Shown here: positions 1-9,721 of the stretch, one piece after another | How the letters are laid out: each line of letters starts with the position of its first letter | Numbering within the stretch: position 1 is the first letter of the stretch | Assembly: GCA_963575745.1 (NCBI GenBank) | Contig: CAUYUJ010014327.1 | Location: 1,076,488 to 1,106,487 of the forward strand | Direction: 5' to 3' | Length of the DNA: 30,000 bases | Source: Prorocentrum cordatum | Taxonomy: Eukaryota; Sar; Dinophyceae; Prorocentrales; Prorocentraceae | Program-made: the position numbers and the translations under genes | Notes under the pieces: generated by a model | The model's input: only the letters and a program-made list of their open reading frames with translations | Told to the model about the DNA's origin: nothing | The model's database searches: none

Positions 1-59
<59 letters not shown>

Positions 60-184
60 ATCAGCATCACAATCATCATCAGAATTTTCAGCATCCTCAT
101 CATCAGCAGCATCAACATAATCAGTAGCATCAGCACAATCAGCACAATCAGCATCATCATCGGCATAATCATGATAAACAGTAT

Positions 185-216
<32 letters not shown>

Positions 217-263
217 TCATCACCACAACCATCACCATCACCATCACCATCACCATCACCACC

Positions 264-297
<34 letters not shown>

Positions 298-500
298 TCA
301 TCGTCGTCATTGTCATCGTCATCATCATCATCGTCTACATCGTAATATTCATCGTCATCATCAGCATGATCAGCATCATCATCAGCATAATCATCATCAT
401 CATCGGCATCAGCATCGTCATCATCAGCGTCATCATCAACAACAGCATCATCAGCATCATCAGCAGCATCAGCATCAGCATCAGAATCATCCTCCCTCTC
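1..500. repeat. CAT/TCA trinucleotide array
   Basis: Perfect CAT units at the very start, then interrupted CAT/CAG/CAC triplets to about 490. The array runs off the left edge. Reading frames through it are low-complexity (Ile, Ser or His runs) and not genes. Confidence 0.9.
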
Positions 501-885
501 TTCCTTCCTACCTCCCTCCCTCTCTCCTGCCTCCTCCCTCCTCCTTCCTTCCGTCCTCCTTCCTCCTCCTCCTCCTGCTCCTGTTCCTGCTCCTGCTCCT
601 GCTCCTGCTCCTCATCCTCCTCCTACTACTCCTCCTCCTCCGGCCTCTCCTCCTCCTCCTCCTCCTCCTCCTCCTCACCTCCTCCTACCTCCTCCTCTCT
701 CCTCCTCCCTCCTCCTCCTCCTCCCCCTCCTCCTCCTCCCTCCTCCCCCGTCCTCGCCCTCGATCCCTAACCCGCCTCCCTCCTCCTCCTCACTCCTCCT
801 CGCTCCTGCTCTGCTCCTCCTCCTCCTCCTCCTCCTTCTCCTCCTCCTCCTCCTCCTACCCCTCCTCCTGTTCCTCCAAAGGGTT
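500..885. repeat. TCC-rich simple repeat
   Basis: Interrupted TCC/CTCC units on the plus strand. 885-1148, between it and carrier exon 5, contains no recognisable exon. Confidence 0.85.
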
Positions 886-1148
886 CATTCCCTCGCCTGA
901 CAGGCAAGAGATTCATCGGCTTCCAGGCTCGAGGCCCCCCTTTTTGCAAGGGCTGGACGCAATTCTAGAAACTGGCCGGGATGCACGTCCCGAAGAGCCG
1001 ATGGACCGGTATACAGCAGATGTGGGTCAAGTCCAAGACGAGGCCAGCGGCCTTCTAAATGCACGGAAAAGCTGCCGAGAAGGCGTATTGGAAGGCAGGA
1101 AGCCCTCCCAAAGGCGGATTGCCGTCTCGGGACGCCTTCCCCCGTCGC

Positions 1149-1319
1149 CTGGCCCCCTCTTGCGCGCCGCCGAGATAGCCCTCGTCGTTGGACTGCACCA
1201 GCTTGTGCGTCTGCATCCTGGTCTTCGCGACATCGAAGGGCTGCGTGACCACGGCCGCGGCGACGGCAGCCGCCGACCCAAAGGCTGCCAGCTCCATAGC
1301 TGGGACCGGAGCGGCATCC
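1149..1319 (-). CDS. Carrier exon 5 (fifth helix), 3' boundary uncertain
   Basis: Encodes DAAPVPAMELAAFGSAAAVA, then TQPFDVAKTRMQTHK, the third-repeat signature. The acceptor is TCCCCAG|GGATG, entered in phase 2. The 3' end was placed at a GGCCAG|GCG site (1149) by analogy with the other donors. The open frame runs on to a TAG at 1055-1057, so the exon could end elsewhere. No exon with the sixth helix is visible between here and position 1. Confidence 0.65.
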
Positions 1320-4300
1320 CTGGGGAGGGGGAACATGATAGAGGAACGAAGAACCGCGCAAACATACTTTCTCGGAGGTTCAGGCGGATTTCTTGGATCG
1401 GCGCTGGACCCCACTCCCAGACGCGCGGAGCGCGCCAAAGGCGACGTCAAAGGCGCCGCCAGGGGAACCCAACGCCGATCCGAGAAATCCGTGCGGACCT
1501 CTGAGAAATTGTGCGCAGGCCGATGCTATGATTCTGGATGAGGAAAGAGGAAGGAGTACAATTAGGTGGGGCATGCGCTCCTCCTGCAGGGGGACTTGGA
1601 AAGAAAAAATACGAATAGACAAAAGTGATCCAAATGAATCAACAAAGAATAGCCGAAACATCGTCCCTACACGATTTTACTGTTCTCGAGCATTCCTCCT
1701 GTAGAGGGACGTGCCCGACTCAAAAGCAGGAAGTGAGGTGAAGGTTCAGCGCGCTGGAGGCGAGTCCGAACGGCCGCGGCAGCACAGCAGGCCGTGCGAG
1801 TACCAGGTGCCCCTCTGCGAGCACGCGGGTGCGGGCCCTGCCCTGCCAGAGGCCTGCCCGGGGCGGCCCCCCGAGGCCTCCAGGACTCAGACCGCGGAGG
1901 GGGCCCCGCTGCAGGAGGCTCTCTTCGAGCCCCGCCGCTCGCAGCTCGAGGGGGGGGGAAGAGGAGGAGCGAGGAGCCCGAGGAGGGGGCCTGTCGTCCC
2001 CGACCCCGCGGCGCGCCCTCTCGAAGCCGATGTAGGCGGCCAGAAAGGTGCCCGTGAAGAGCACGTCCCTCGCCAGGGTGGGCCCGAGGCCCCGCCACAG
2101 CGTCTTCGGGCCGCCGTCCTGGACCGCCACCTGCTGGGGGCCGCCCACGGCCACTTCGGACCCGCGGCTTTGGGGTCAGCTGTGCCAGGAGCAGCCGCTC
2201 CCGGGGGGCGGGGAACGGGCAGCGGTCCAGGGGAGGCCAGTCCGCAAGAGACCCTGCACAGGAAACCCAGCCCTGAGACCCCAGGACGTCCATTGATGGT
2301 TGGTGTGGGAGCGTCACGCTCTCCATAGCAAGACCATCGAAACCCAAGAAAACCAGGGTACCCTGGAGGCAAACGGGGTGTTTCTTGGCATGGGCCTCCA
2401 CTGTAACGCTTGGGCGAGGTGGGGCACGTCGGGGCGGGGGTGCGCTGCGATCGCCGTGGTATGCGAGAGCACCAGCATGTGGGGGGGTGGTCAAGGCCCC
2501 CACCCCCCACGCACGATCGTTACCACTACCCGGCGGGGCTGGGGGATGGCCCGGGTAACGACCGTTACGCGCTGGAGGGTAAGAAACGACCTCTGTGGCC
2601 GTCTTCGGGCCCGCTTGCCCGCTCCAAGACGGGACGCAATCAGCCACGAACAAGCCTTCTTGATTGTGCACTCGTTCAAGGGACATTCGTCCATGAGAGT
2701 TCGGAATAGAACATTCGATCTAAATTCCCGAATAGATAGAAACAACGGCCAAACTGGTGGGACAGAATGCAAAATACGTGTTCTGTGCACATACCGCATT
2801 TCCACCCCCTCGTCCTCAACCTACATCGCGCGTTTGATAGTAAGGTAGAGGCGGTGCCACGACATGTACACCTCCATTGCCAATGATCCGAGGAAGCACG
2901 TGCTTTATTGTATATGTACATATATACATATATATATATGAATATATATATATATATATAGATCGGCCATTCTTGCGAGACGTGTTTTTTTGTGATAATT
3001 GATCGTCGCCTTGGGCAGACCACACTTTACACATCTTTGATCTCCAACAGCATCAAAACCCAACGCGATGACAACACGGACAGCTCTCGTGCGTCCTGAC
3101 GCTTGGCGACGCCAGCGGGCAGGTTCCACTGGCCCCAGCAGAAGCCCTGATTAACGCAGGGCTACACTAAGTGGTGTTGGTGAGTCCTCGAACTCTTTCC
3201 TACGTGGATATGAACCCGAAAACAAGAAGCGCCACGCACAGAAGTCTAGAGGCGTCCTCCTGGTGCAGCAAACCGCGGGTCGCGCAGAGCCGCAAATCGC
3301 GACGCAAAGAAAGCGAGTCGTGCACAGCGAACGTGTCCTTCTTCGGCGTTTCGGTACTAGCAGGAAGGCGGGAAGGGTGGAACTGGCTCCGGACCTCTGC
3401 TTAATGCGACTGTCTGCAACAGTGCGTCCGATGTGGGAGACCCCACCTGCCTGAAACCGGCGCCAAAAAACAGCCAAGGTCAACTCCATGGGAGAATCAT
3501 AGAACATGGTCAAAAATCAAACCAAAAAAAGTCAAACTCGCACGGAATATCGTCCCCAGACTTTTGTTTCACTGCTCTCGGAAGTTCCTCCTGCAGCAGG
3601 GCATACCCGACTTCCCATCAGGGACACCTTGGGCCGGGCACGCCTCTAAAGCAACACCTGGCAGGATGGCGCCACGGGCCAGAGTGGCACGCCGCGCCTG
3701 ATCATTCCTCGCCTGCTGGCTTCCCGGTCATAACTCGGGCCCCCAGCGGCCGCTCTTGACGCTCCGGGCACCCCCGAGAAGCTCTCGGCGCGGCGCAGCT
3801 GCTGGAGAGCGCCCCGAGGCTGGAAAGCCGCCGAGAGCCGACGAGGACGCCCGAAAAACCTGGAACCGGGAACCTCTCAAATCTCCCTCCTCTGTTGAGC
3901 AGGGACCGACCGTCCCGGCATTCCCGTAGGCCCACTACGAAATATTCTCAGGACCCCAACCTTTTCTAAGAACAAACACCGTGCTCGTAGACCAGAAACC
4001 CAATCTGCTAAAACAGGACAGTCTCAGCCGGACCTGCTCTTGCACATTCTTTGGTGGGCCTATCAGCAAGCTAGGACGCTTCGCCACTGCTCGGCTCTGC
4101 GCCCCTCTGCGAGGAAGACGCCGGGAGGAGGAGAGGAGAAGGAGGAGGAGGAGAAGGAGGAGGGAGGATGAGGAGCAGCCTGCCAGGCGCTCCGCCGCAG
4201 GTGCTCCGTGGCGCCCGGCTCCAGCAGCGCCCCGCCCTGCCGGCACGTGCGCAGGAACTCGAGCGGCTGCAACGCGACCACCTGCACGGCGCGCGCCTGC

Positions 4301-7300
4301 AGGGCGGCCTCCGGAGGAGCAGGAAGGGGGGGCCCACTGCCCATGCAGCCTGCCAAAGAGGCCCACAGCCGCCTCCTCCTCCTCCTCCTCCTCCTCCTCC
4401 TCCAACTCCTGCTCCTCCTCCTCCTCCTCCTCCCTCCTCTCCCTCCTCCTCCTCCTCCTCCTCCTCCTCCTCCCTCCATCCTCCTCCTCCTCCTCCTCCT
4501 CCTCCTCCCCCTCCTCCCCCCTCCTCCTCCTCCTCCTCTCCTCCTTCCTCGCTCCTCCTCCTCCTCCTCCTCCTCGCTCCTCCTCCTCCTCCTCCTCCTC
4601 CTCCTCCTCCTCCTCCTCCTCCTCCTCCTCCTCCTCCTCCCTCCTCCTCCGTCCCTCCCCTCTCCTCCTCACTCCGCCTCCCCTCAGCCTCCGCCTCCGC
4701 CTCCTCCTCCACCTCCTCCTCCTCCTCCTCCTCCTCGCTCCTCCTCCTCCTCCTCCTACCTCCTCCTCTCCTCCTCCTCCTCCTCCTCCTCCTCCTCCTC
4801 CCTCCTCCTCCTCCTCCTCCTCCACCTCCTCCTCCTCCTCCTCCTGCCTCCTCCTCCACCTCCCTCCTCCCCCTCGCTCCTCCACCCTCCTCCCGCCTCC
4901 CTCCTCCCTCCTCCCTCCTCCCTCCTCCCTCCTCCCTCCTCCCTCCTCCCCTCCTCCCTCACTTCCCATCCTCCCTCCTCACCTCCTCCTCCACCTCTCC
5001 TCCTCCTCCTCCTCTCCTCCTCCTCCTCCTCCTCCTCCTCCACCTCCTCCTCCTCCTACTCCTCCTCCATCCTCCCCTCCTCCTCCTCATCCTCCATCCT
5101 CCGCCTCCGCCTCCGCCCCGCCTCCTCCTCCTCCCTCCTCCTCCTCCTCCTCCTCCTCCTCCTCCTCCACCTCCTTCTCCTCCCTCTCCCTCCTCCCTCC
5201 TCCCCCTCCATCCTCCCTCCTCCCTCCTCCTCCTCCTCCTCCTCCTCCTCCTCCTCCTCCTCCTCCTCCTCCTCCCCTCCCTCCTTCCTCCTCCCCTACC
5301 TCCTCCTCCTCCTCACGCCTCCGCCTCCGCCTCCCGACCTCCGCCTCCGCCTCCTCCTCCTCCTCCTCCTCCCCCTCCTCCTCCTCCTCCTCCTCCTCCT
5401 CCTCCTCCTCCCTCCTCCTCCTCCTCCTCCTCCTCCGCCTACCTCCTCCCTGGACCCCCCCCCACCCACCCACGTGCAGGCCCGTCGGCCGCCTCGCCAG
5501 GAGCAGGCAGGAGGCGGCCCTCGGACGACGGAGGGAGGCCACGCCCCAGGCGTTCCGCCCAGCTCCGTCGACCATAAGCGTCGCCACCCGAAGCAGCACC
5601 AGCTACGGCAAGCCTGATCTGCGGTCGGCCTCGATTGGGCAGGACATGCGAGAGGACACGAGACCCCTCCGAGGGCCACATCGCCATAGGAGTGTAAGAA
5701 GGCACGCGTCGCGAGGCACAGGACGCAAGGGTACCCTTGAGCTGGCAGGGTTACTAATGCGGGCCGACTGTAGGGACTCCTGTCCCTTTTGGGGGCTTCG
5801 GGGCCCAATCACTAACCCGATCCCCCTGATCCGGAGGATGCGTTCCAAGACTCCCAAAAGCATCTACCGCCCCTTGTGTCTGAGGCCTGTGCGGAACAGT
5901 GAGGCACCTGGGGAAACCTGCAGCCTGGAAGAATGAACCGTCCTGTATCATGGCGCCTTGCAGTAACAAGGCAAGGCGACACCAGCACCAACAGGGCGAC
6001 CCTGGTGGCGTTGGTGTCGCACCTCCCTCCTCCGACCTTGCTCCCCTGAGGAGAGCAGCGCAGACCGTAGACCCCAGACATACGCTGTCGGAGGTCCGCG
6101 CGGACTTCTCGGATCAGCGCTGGACCCTCGGAGCGCGCCAGGGGCGGCGCCGCGCCGTGGGCGGCGCCAGAGGGGGCCGGCGCCGACCCGAGAAATCGAG
6201 ACCCGAGATATGCACGCGTGGCGGCGAGCCCACTCAGGAGGGGCGGGCCCTCTCAGGAGGCTCGGAGGTCCTCCGGCCTTCTCAGGAGGCTCGGAAGTCC
6301 TCAGGAGGGGCGAGCCCACCCGAAGAAGGGAGAAGGGGCGGGCCCTCTCAGGAGGCTCGGAGGTCCTCCGGCCTTCTGAAGAGCTGCACCAAGCCTTCCC
6401 CGAAGACGCGGAAACGCTCTCCGAAGGCGCGAGGGCTTCTGAGAAGCCCCGCCGCCCTCCGAGGAGGCCTTCTCCTTCTCACTTCCCCCCCTCGCTCGCC
6501 GCCGACACGCATAGAAGAAGAGAAAGACGAGGCATAAACACAAACTCTTGGCGTTCCGCGCAGATTGTTTGGATCTGCGCGGGACCCCCCCCCCTGGCGC
6601 GCGGAGCGCGCCGACGGCCGGGAAGGGGGGGGGGCCAACGCGGATCCCAACGCGGATCCCAAGTTTATGTTTATGTCTGGAGGAGGAGGAGGAGGAGGAG
6701 GAACTCTGATCTTCTCCGAGGCCTCGAAGGGCGTCTTGTCTCCCTTCAGCAGCTCGTACGACAGGAGGAACGCCCCGGGGGCCAGCGCCGCGTGCGCCAG
6801 GGCGGGCGCCAGCCCGCGCCACAGGCCCCTGGTAGGGTCAGGTGGGGCACGTCCCCCCGGAGGGCGCGTATAGTAAACAATGCCATGGCGTCGGAGAGGT
6901 CTGGGGCCGGGGACGGGGCCATCGATAGATCCTTCGAGAGCTGGATCGAAGCGCATCGAGATCGAGGGCGAGATCGAAGCACATCGGAATTCGGAATGCG
7001 CCGAGGTCGAAGCGCACCGGCGGACATCGGCAGGCGGAGTTGGGAAGAAAAGATCTAGATTGTCTGAAAGTTGTCACAGGTAATCAAACATCTGTCGAAA
7101 CATCGTGCCAGGACTATCGTTGACTATTGCTAAATCTTCCTCCTGTGGAGGGACAGGCCCGACTTAACTTGCGGACGAGAATTGAACACCGTACCGAGCC
7201 TCGAAATTTCAAAGGGCCCCCTGGCTTCGTCGAATGCCGATTGCGTTGGCGCGCCTCCTTGCGAGCCCAGTGAAGATGCGTGCGCCAACCTTTCGACCCA

Positions 7301-8199
7301 AATGGGTCGACGAGAGAACTCGACAACAGACTCTGATGCCGTCGATGAAAACTAGGGCGGGCATATGCCGACATCCGCCACCCCTCGGGGGTCCCGGGCA
7401 CGGCTCCCAGACAATGGAAACGAACCCACACATCCGACGATCAGATTTGTTAGCCCGCGGCCCCATGAGGTCCCGAACCCTTCCCTAAGGCGTATTTTCT
7501 CGTCCTGAGCACAATGATGATGGCCCGAGGCCCAAATCTGGCCCGTGGGGGCTGAAATTGCATGAAAAAGCAGCAGCATTACCAGAATGGCTTAAAAAGT
7601 CCGCGCGGACGTCGTGGATTGCCACTCCCTGGCGCGCGGAGCGCGCCAGGGGCGGCGCCGGAGGCGCCGTCAAGGGGGCCCAATATCACTTCAACAAATC
7701 CGCCTGCCTCCGAGAAATTATGTGTATGCCGTTATTTGCCGATAATCCTCAGAACGTATGTTAGCGCCAACGTGTGAGTAACCACAACGTCAACCGAGAC
7801 CCTTCAATACGACGCAGGCGGCGCAAGGAGGGCCGACACACGCTGCGCGCTGTCGGCGAAGCCGGACGGGGTATATTCATGCTTGGGCTAGCACACGTCC
7901 TGGAGATCATCGATTTGTTTTTCGAGCCATGCAGGCAAAAGCACACAGATCAAACAAGGCAACACATCCTCTGGATGTCCAGGAGGGCACGCCCTGCTGG
8001 TGGGCCTGACCGCGCCAGGCTCGGCGGCCGCGCGCAGCGCCGCCCCCAGGGCCGCGGGCTGCTTGCTCTTCTTGGAGACGGCAGCCTGGGCGGAGTGCCG
8101 CGCCACGTCGAGCGGCGTGCCGACCACACAGGCGGCCGCCGCGCCGATGCAGCCGGCGCGCAGCAGCTCCGGGATCTCCCCGCGCTCGTGGGAGTCCAT
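1149..8199 (-). CDS. Mitochondrial carrier (SLC25) family gene, five exons found, 3' end outside window
   Basis: Carriers of this family exchange metabolites across the mitochondrial inner membrane using three repeats of two helices. Exons on the minus strand, in order: 8199-8006, 6828-6723, 4308-4180, 2130-1991, 1319-about 1149. Together they encode about 246 residues. All three odd-helix signatures Px[DE]xx[KR] are present: PLDVAR, PLEFLR, PFDVAK. The first two even-helix signatures, YELLK and FERAR, also fit. The sixth helix, expected about 60-70 residues later, is not found, so a last exon probably lies left of position 1. The start ATG at 8199 sits in GCCATGG. Phases match at all four joins, and each join restores a family-like sequence. 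The PLE and GPTLARDV motifs resemble the SLC25A39/40/Mtm1 branch, but this is inference; the substrate is unknown. Exon boundaries are read by eye and are not transcript-confirmed. Confidence 0.8.
1356..1515. mobile_element. B-family inverted-repeat element, copy 1 (carrier intron 4)
   Basis: Left arm CTCGGAGGTTCAGGCGG...GATCGGCG and right arm CGCCGATCCGAGAAATC...GACCTCTGAG pair as an imperfect inverted repeat around a GCGCGGAGCGCGCC core. No coding capacity. Read by eye, edges within about 15 bp. Confidence 0.7.
1569..1721. mobile_element. A-family inverted-repeat element, copy 1 (carrier intron 4)
   Basis: CTCCTCCTGCAGGGGGAC on the left, CCTCCTGTAGAGGGACGT on the right, with an AT-rich middle containing AAACATCGTCCC. 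Confidence 0.62.
1991..2130 (-). CDS. Carrier exon 4 (fourth helix)
   Basis: Encodes VAVQDGGPKTLWRGLGPTLA, then RDVLFTGTFLAAYIGFERAR. This is the second GG...LWRGL...PTLARDV loop and the FERAR end of helix 4. It is 140 bp, entered in phase 0 at CAGCAG|GTG and left in phase 2 at GACAG|GCCC (GC donor). Confidence 0.75.
2918..2962. repeat. TA microsatellite in carrier intron 3
   Basis: TA dinucleotides with a TGAATATAT interruption, the same interruption as in the TA run at 23459-23500. Confidence 0.8.
3334..3492. repeat. F-family dispersed repeat, copy 1
   Basis: TTCGGCGTTTCG, CTGGCTCCGGACCTCTGCTT, GAGACCCCACCTGC and GGCGCCAAAAAACAGCCAAG match copy 2 at 18403-18568 in the same order and spacing. 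Confidence 0.75.
3500..3614. mobile_element. A-family element, right part (carrier intron 3)
   Basis: Contains ATCGTCCCCAGACTTTTG and ends TTCCTCCTGCAGCAGGGC then CCCGACTT. The left terminus is not clear. Confidence 0.5.
4180..4308 (-). CDS. Carrier exon 3 (third helix)
   Basis: Encodes AALQARAVQVVALQPLEFLR then TCRQ, the second-repeat signature with P, E and R in place. It is 129 bp, phase 0 at both ends. The acceptor CTCCTCCGGAG|GCC follows a pyrimidine-rich stretch, and the donor is TGGCAG|GCT (GC donor). It lies beside a long CCT array, and a spurious long plus-strand reading frame runs over it. Confidence 0.72.
4372..5445. repeat. Long CCT (polypyrimidine) array in carrier intron 2/exon 3 region
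   Basis: More than 1 kb of nearly pure pyrimidine on the plus strand, mostly CCT with CCTCCCT and CCGCCT variants. It falls in carrier intron 2, so the nascent transcript would be nearly pure purine (AGG). Confidence 0.9.
5626..5760. repeat. C-family dispersed repeat, copy 1
   Basis: Shares CTCCGAGGGCCACATCGCCA, GGGTACCCTTGA and GGCAGGGT with 9096-9240 and with 9722-9810 plus 10006-10080. No coding sense; lies in carrier intron 2. Confidence 0.7.
6080..6213. mobile_element. B-family inverted-repeat element, copy 2 (carrier intron 2)
   Basis: Left arm GTCGGAGGTCCGCGCGGA and right arm CCGACCCGAGAAATCGAG around the GGAGCGCGCCAGGGGCGG core. The right arm is more decayed than in copy 5. Confidence 0.65.
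6241..6377. repeat. Exact 42-bp duplication
   Basis: GGGCGGGCCCTCTCAGGAGG and the next 22 bases occur at 6241-6282 and again at 6336-6377, with GGAGGCTCGGA-type variants between. Confidence 0.75.
6530..6677. mobile_element. B-family inverted-repeat element, copy 3 (carrier intron 2)
   Basis: Begins GGCATAAACACAAACTC and ends GTTTATGTTTATGTC, the outer part of the family's terminal repeats, with the GGCGCGCGGAGCGCGCC core between them. Confidence 0.68.
6723..6828 (-). CDS. Carrier exon 2 (second helix)
   Basis: Encodes GLWRGLAPALAHAALAPGAF followed by LLSYELLKG, matching the GLxRG loop and the [FY][DE]xx[KR] end of helix 2. It is 106 bp, entered in phase 2 at CCAG|GGG and left in phase 0 at TTCGAG|GCC (GC donor). 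The six bases GAGGCC occur at both ends of the following intron. Confidence 0.75.
7040..7167. mobile_element. A-family element, right part (carrier intron 1)
   Basis: AAACATCGTGCCAGGACTAT in the middle; right end CCTCCTGTGGAGGGACAG then GCCCGACTTAA. The left terminus is not recognisable. Confidence 0.55.
7590..7730. mobile_element. B-family inverted-repeat element, copy 4 (carrier intron 1)
   Basis: AAAGTCCGCGCGGA on the left, CCTCCGAGAAATTATGTG on the right, and the core CTGGCGCGCGGAGCGCGCC followed by GGCGCCGGAGGCGCC, as in copy 5. Confidence 0.68.
8006..8199 (-). CDS. Carrier exon 1 (start codon, first odd-numbered helix)
   Basis: Encodes MDSHERGEIPELLRAGCIG, then a helix ending in TPLDVARHSAQ, which is the first carrier signature (P, D and R in place). 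It is 194 bp and ends in phase 2. The donor reads GTCAG|GCCC, a GC donor. Joined to exon 2 it gives GAVR-GLWRGL, the usual matrix-loop sequence between helices 1 and 2. No ATG further upstream is more convincing: the 5' DNA is GGGA simple repeat. Confidence 0.75.
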
Positions 8200-8265
8200 G
8201 GCGCCGCGCGCCGAGTGCGGGGCGGCGCCCGGGCCAGAAGCTCGAGGCCGAGGACCGCACGCAGG

Positions 8266-8345
8266 AGGGAGGGAGGGAGGGAGGGAGGGAGGCAGGGAGG
8301 GAGGGAGGAAAGGGAGGCAGGGAGGGAGGGAGGGAGGGAGGGAGG
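8266..8345. repeat. GGGA tetranucleotide array upstream of carrier start
   Basis: About 18 GGGA units with GGCA and GGAA variants, about 70-150 bp upstream of the carrier ATG on its strand. Confidence 0.85.
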
Positions 8346-8463
8346 AGGAGGAGGAGGAAGAGGAGGAAGGAGGAAGAGGAGGCCGAGGGCCGAGGAGAGC
8401 CGAGGACGCCAGCAGCGGGGGCGCCGCACGAGGAACGCAGCTCCTGGGGAGCCACACAGGCGA

Positions 8464-8651
8464 TAAGTCGGGCCTGTCCCCCCTACAGGGGGATTTTCGA
8501 CGAACAATAAAAAACAAAAAACAAAAAAAAGGTTAAAACAAATAGTCAAAACATAGTCCCCAGGCTATTCTTGCACTATTTTGGGATTATTTTTGGGGTA
8601 TTTTCTATTTTTCGTCGAAAATCCCCCTGTAGGGGGACAGGCCGGACCTAA
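8464..8651. mobile_element. A-family inverted-repeat element, best-preserved full copy
   Basis: Begins TAAGTCGGGCCTGTCCCC and ends GGGGGACAGGCCGGACCTAA. The arms pair for about 45 bp through TTTTCGACGAA/TTCGTCGAAAA. Between them the DNA is AT-rich, with CATAGTCCCCAGGCTAT. Flanks CACAGGCG and CACAAGCG may be an 8-bp duplication with one mismatch. No coding capacity. Confidence 0.72.
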
Positions 8652-8775
8652 CACAAGCGCCCGTGTGGCCGCATCCCCCTCTCCTCTGCGGGGGGGGGGC
8701 GACGGGGCAGGACTGCCGAGGGCAGGGTGGAGAATCAGCTCACGCAATAGTGGCTGGCTTGCCTGGCGCCTCCCC

Positions 8776-8920
8776 AGAAAGGTCAGAAAATACCCCCAAA
8801 AGATCAGAAAATACTAAAAAAATAGTCCCCAGACTATTTTTGGAGTATTGTTTGACTATTTTTGGGGTATCTTTTATTTTTCGTCGAAAATCCCCCTGTA
8901 GGGGGACAGGCCCGACTTAA
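8776..8920. mobile_element. A-family element, left-truncated, flanked by 31-bp direct repeat
   Basis: Contains AAAATAGTCCCCAGACTAT and the full right terminus (TTCGTCGAAAATCCCC to GCCCGACTTAA), but lacks the left terminus. The identical 31-bp sequence beginning CAATAGTGGCTGGC lies at 8745-8775 and 8921-8951. Confidence 0.75.
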
Positions 8921-9095
8921 CAATAGTGGCTGGCTTGCCTGGCGCCTCCCCTGGCGCCAGGAGGCGCCCGCGTGTATCGAGGCATGGGCCCAGGCGGCGG
9001 GGCGCACACCGGCTGCCTACAGCGAGCTTCGTGGCCCCCCCTTTCCTCATCCTGCCCGCTCGTCTGGCCCGATCCACACGCTCTGGACCCTATAC

Positions 9096-9240
9096 TTACA
9101 GTCGGGATTGATTGGAGAGGGCACGCGAGAGGACACAAAGACCCTTCCGAGGGTCACACTGCCATATAGGAATGCAGGAGGCACGGGTCGCGAAGCTCTG
9201 GTTCACAAGGGTACCCTTGATTTGGCAGGGTCGACCTGCT
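9096..9240. repeat. C-family dispersed repeat, copy 2
   Basis: GCGAGAGGACACAAAGACCC, CCGAGGGTCACACTGCCATA and GGGTACCCTTGATTTGGCAG align with copy 1 along about 140 bp. Confidence 0.7.
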
Positions 9241-9346
9241 GATCCGGGGCGACTGCACCCCTCCCGGATCCCCGAGGCTGTCGACAGCGACGGCAAAACT
9301 GAACACCGACCCGAGCCGACAGTGACACCGGAACTGACAAGAGTAC

Positions 9347-9575
9347 AGGCCTCCTAGAGGGGGTCCGACTGGTCGGGGTCGGAGGATCGCGCCGCATCGC
9401 CAATGCATCGGCGATGCATCGTCAATGCACCGCCGATGCATCGGCGACGAACGCGGTGCATCGACGACGTCGGTAAGGAGAAAATCGGGCTCCGCATCGA
9501 GCCGCATTGACGATGCATCGGCCATGCGGCACGATCCTCCGAGCCCATTTACTCGGACCTCATCTGGAAAGCCTA
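9347..9575. mobile_element. D-family inverted-repeat element with GCATCG core, copy 1
   Basis: Left arm AGGCCTCCTAGAGGGGGTCC and GTCGGAGGATCGCGCCGCAT; the right arm, GGCACGATCCTCCGAGCC to GGAAAGCC, is its imperfect complement. The middle is made of GCATCG, GATGCATCGGC and similar words. Confidence 0.68.
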
Positions 9576-9721
9576 CACAAGGGCGGACAGGCCGCAAACA
9601 GCGTGCGCGGACACGACACGGCACCCGACCGAGCCGAACCGACCGAACGCAACCGACTGCAGCGCAGCCGAACCGACCGAGCCGTGGTTGACATTCCTGT
9701 GGATCCTCGCATGCGGGCACG

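Larger units (their letters stand above)
1320..1990 (-). other. Carrier intron 4 (GC-AG)
   Basis: 671 bp with CAGG at both junctions. Nearly half of it is two inverted-repeat elements lying next to each other: a B copy (about 1356-1515) and an A copy (about 1569-1721). Confidence 0.65.
2131..4179 (-). other. Carrier intron 3 (GC-AG)
   Basis: 2049 bp with CAGG at both junctions. It contains a TA microsatellite (2918-2960), an F-family dispersed repeat (3334-3492) and the right end of an A-family element (about 3500-3614). 3620-4060 shows nothing recognisable. Confidence 0.65.
4309..6722 (-). other. Carrier intron 2 (GC-AG)
   Basis: 2414 bp with GAGGCC at both junctions. It holds the CCT array (4372-5445), a C-family repeat (5626-5760), a hairpin around 5974-6023 (GCGACACCA against TGGTGTCGC), two B-family copies (about 6080-6213 and 6530-6677) and an exact 42-bp duplication (6241-6282 and 6336-6377). 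Confidence 0.65.
6829..8005 (-). other. Carrier intron 1 (GC-AG)
   Basis: 1177 bp. CAGG occurs at both splice junctions. It contains a B-family inverted-repeat element (about 7590-7730), the right half of an A-family element (about 7040-7167) and, at about 6900-7040, a stretch with repeated ATCGAAGC/CATCG words. Confidence 0.65.

Noticed and set aside
171-770. 199-codon plus-strand frame of Ile/Thr/Ser runs
   Set aside because: Pure CAT and TCC simple repeat.
3981-5936. Open frames of 470-650 codons on both strands
   Set aside because: They are translations of the CCT array (Ser, Pro, Leu or Gly, Glu, Arg runs). Only the short piece 4180-4308 on the minus strand has family-like sequence.
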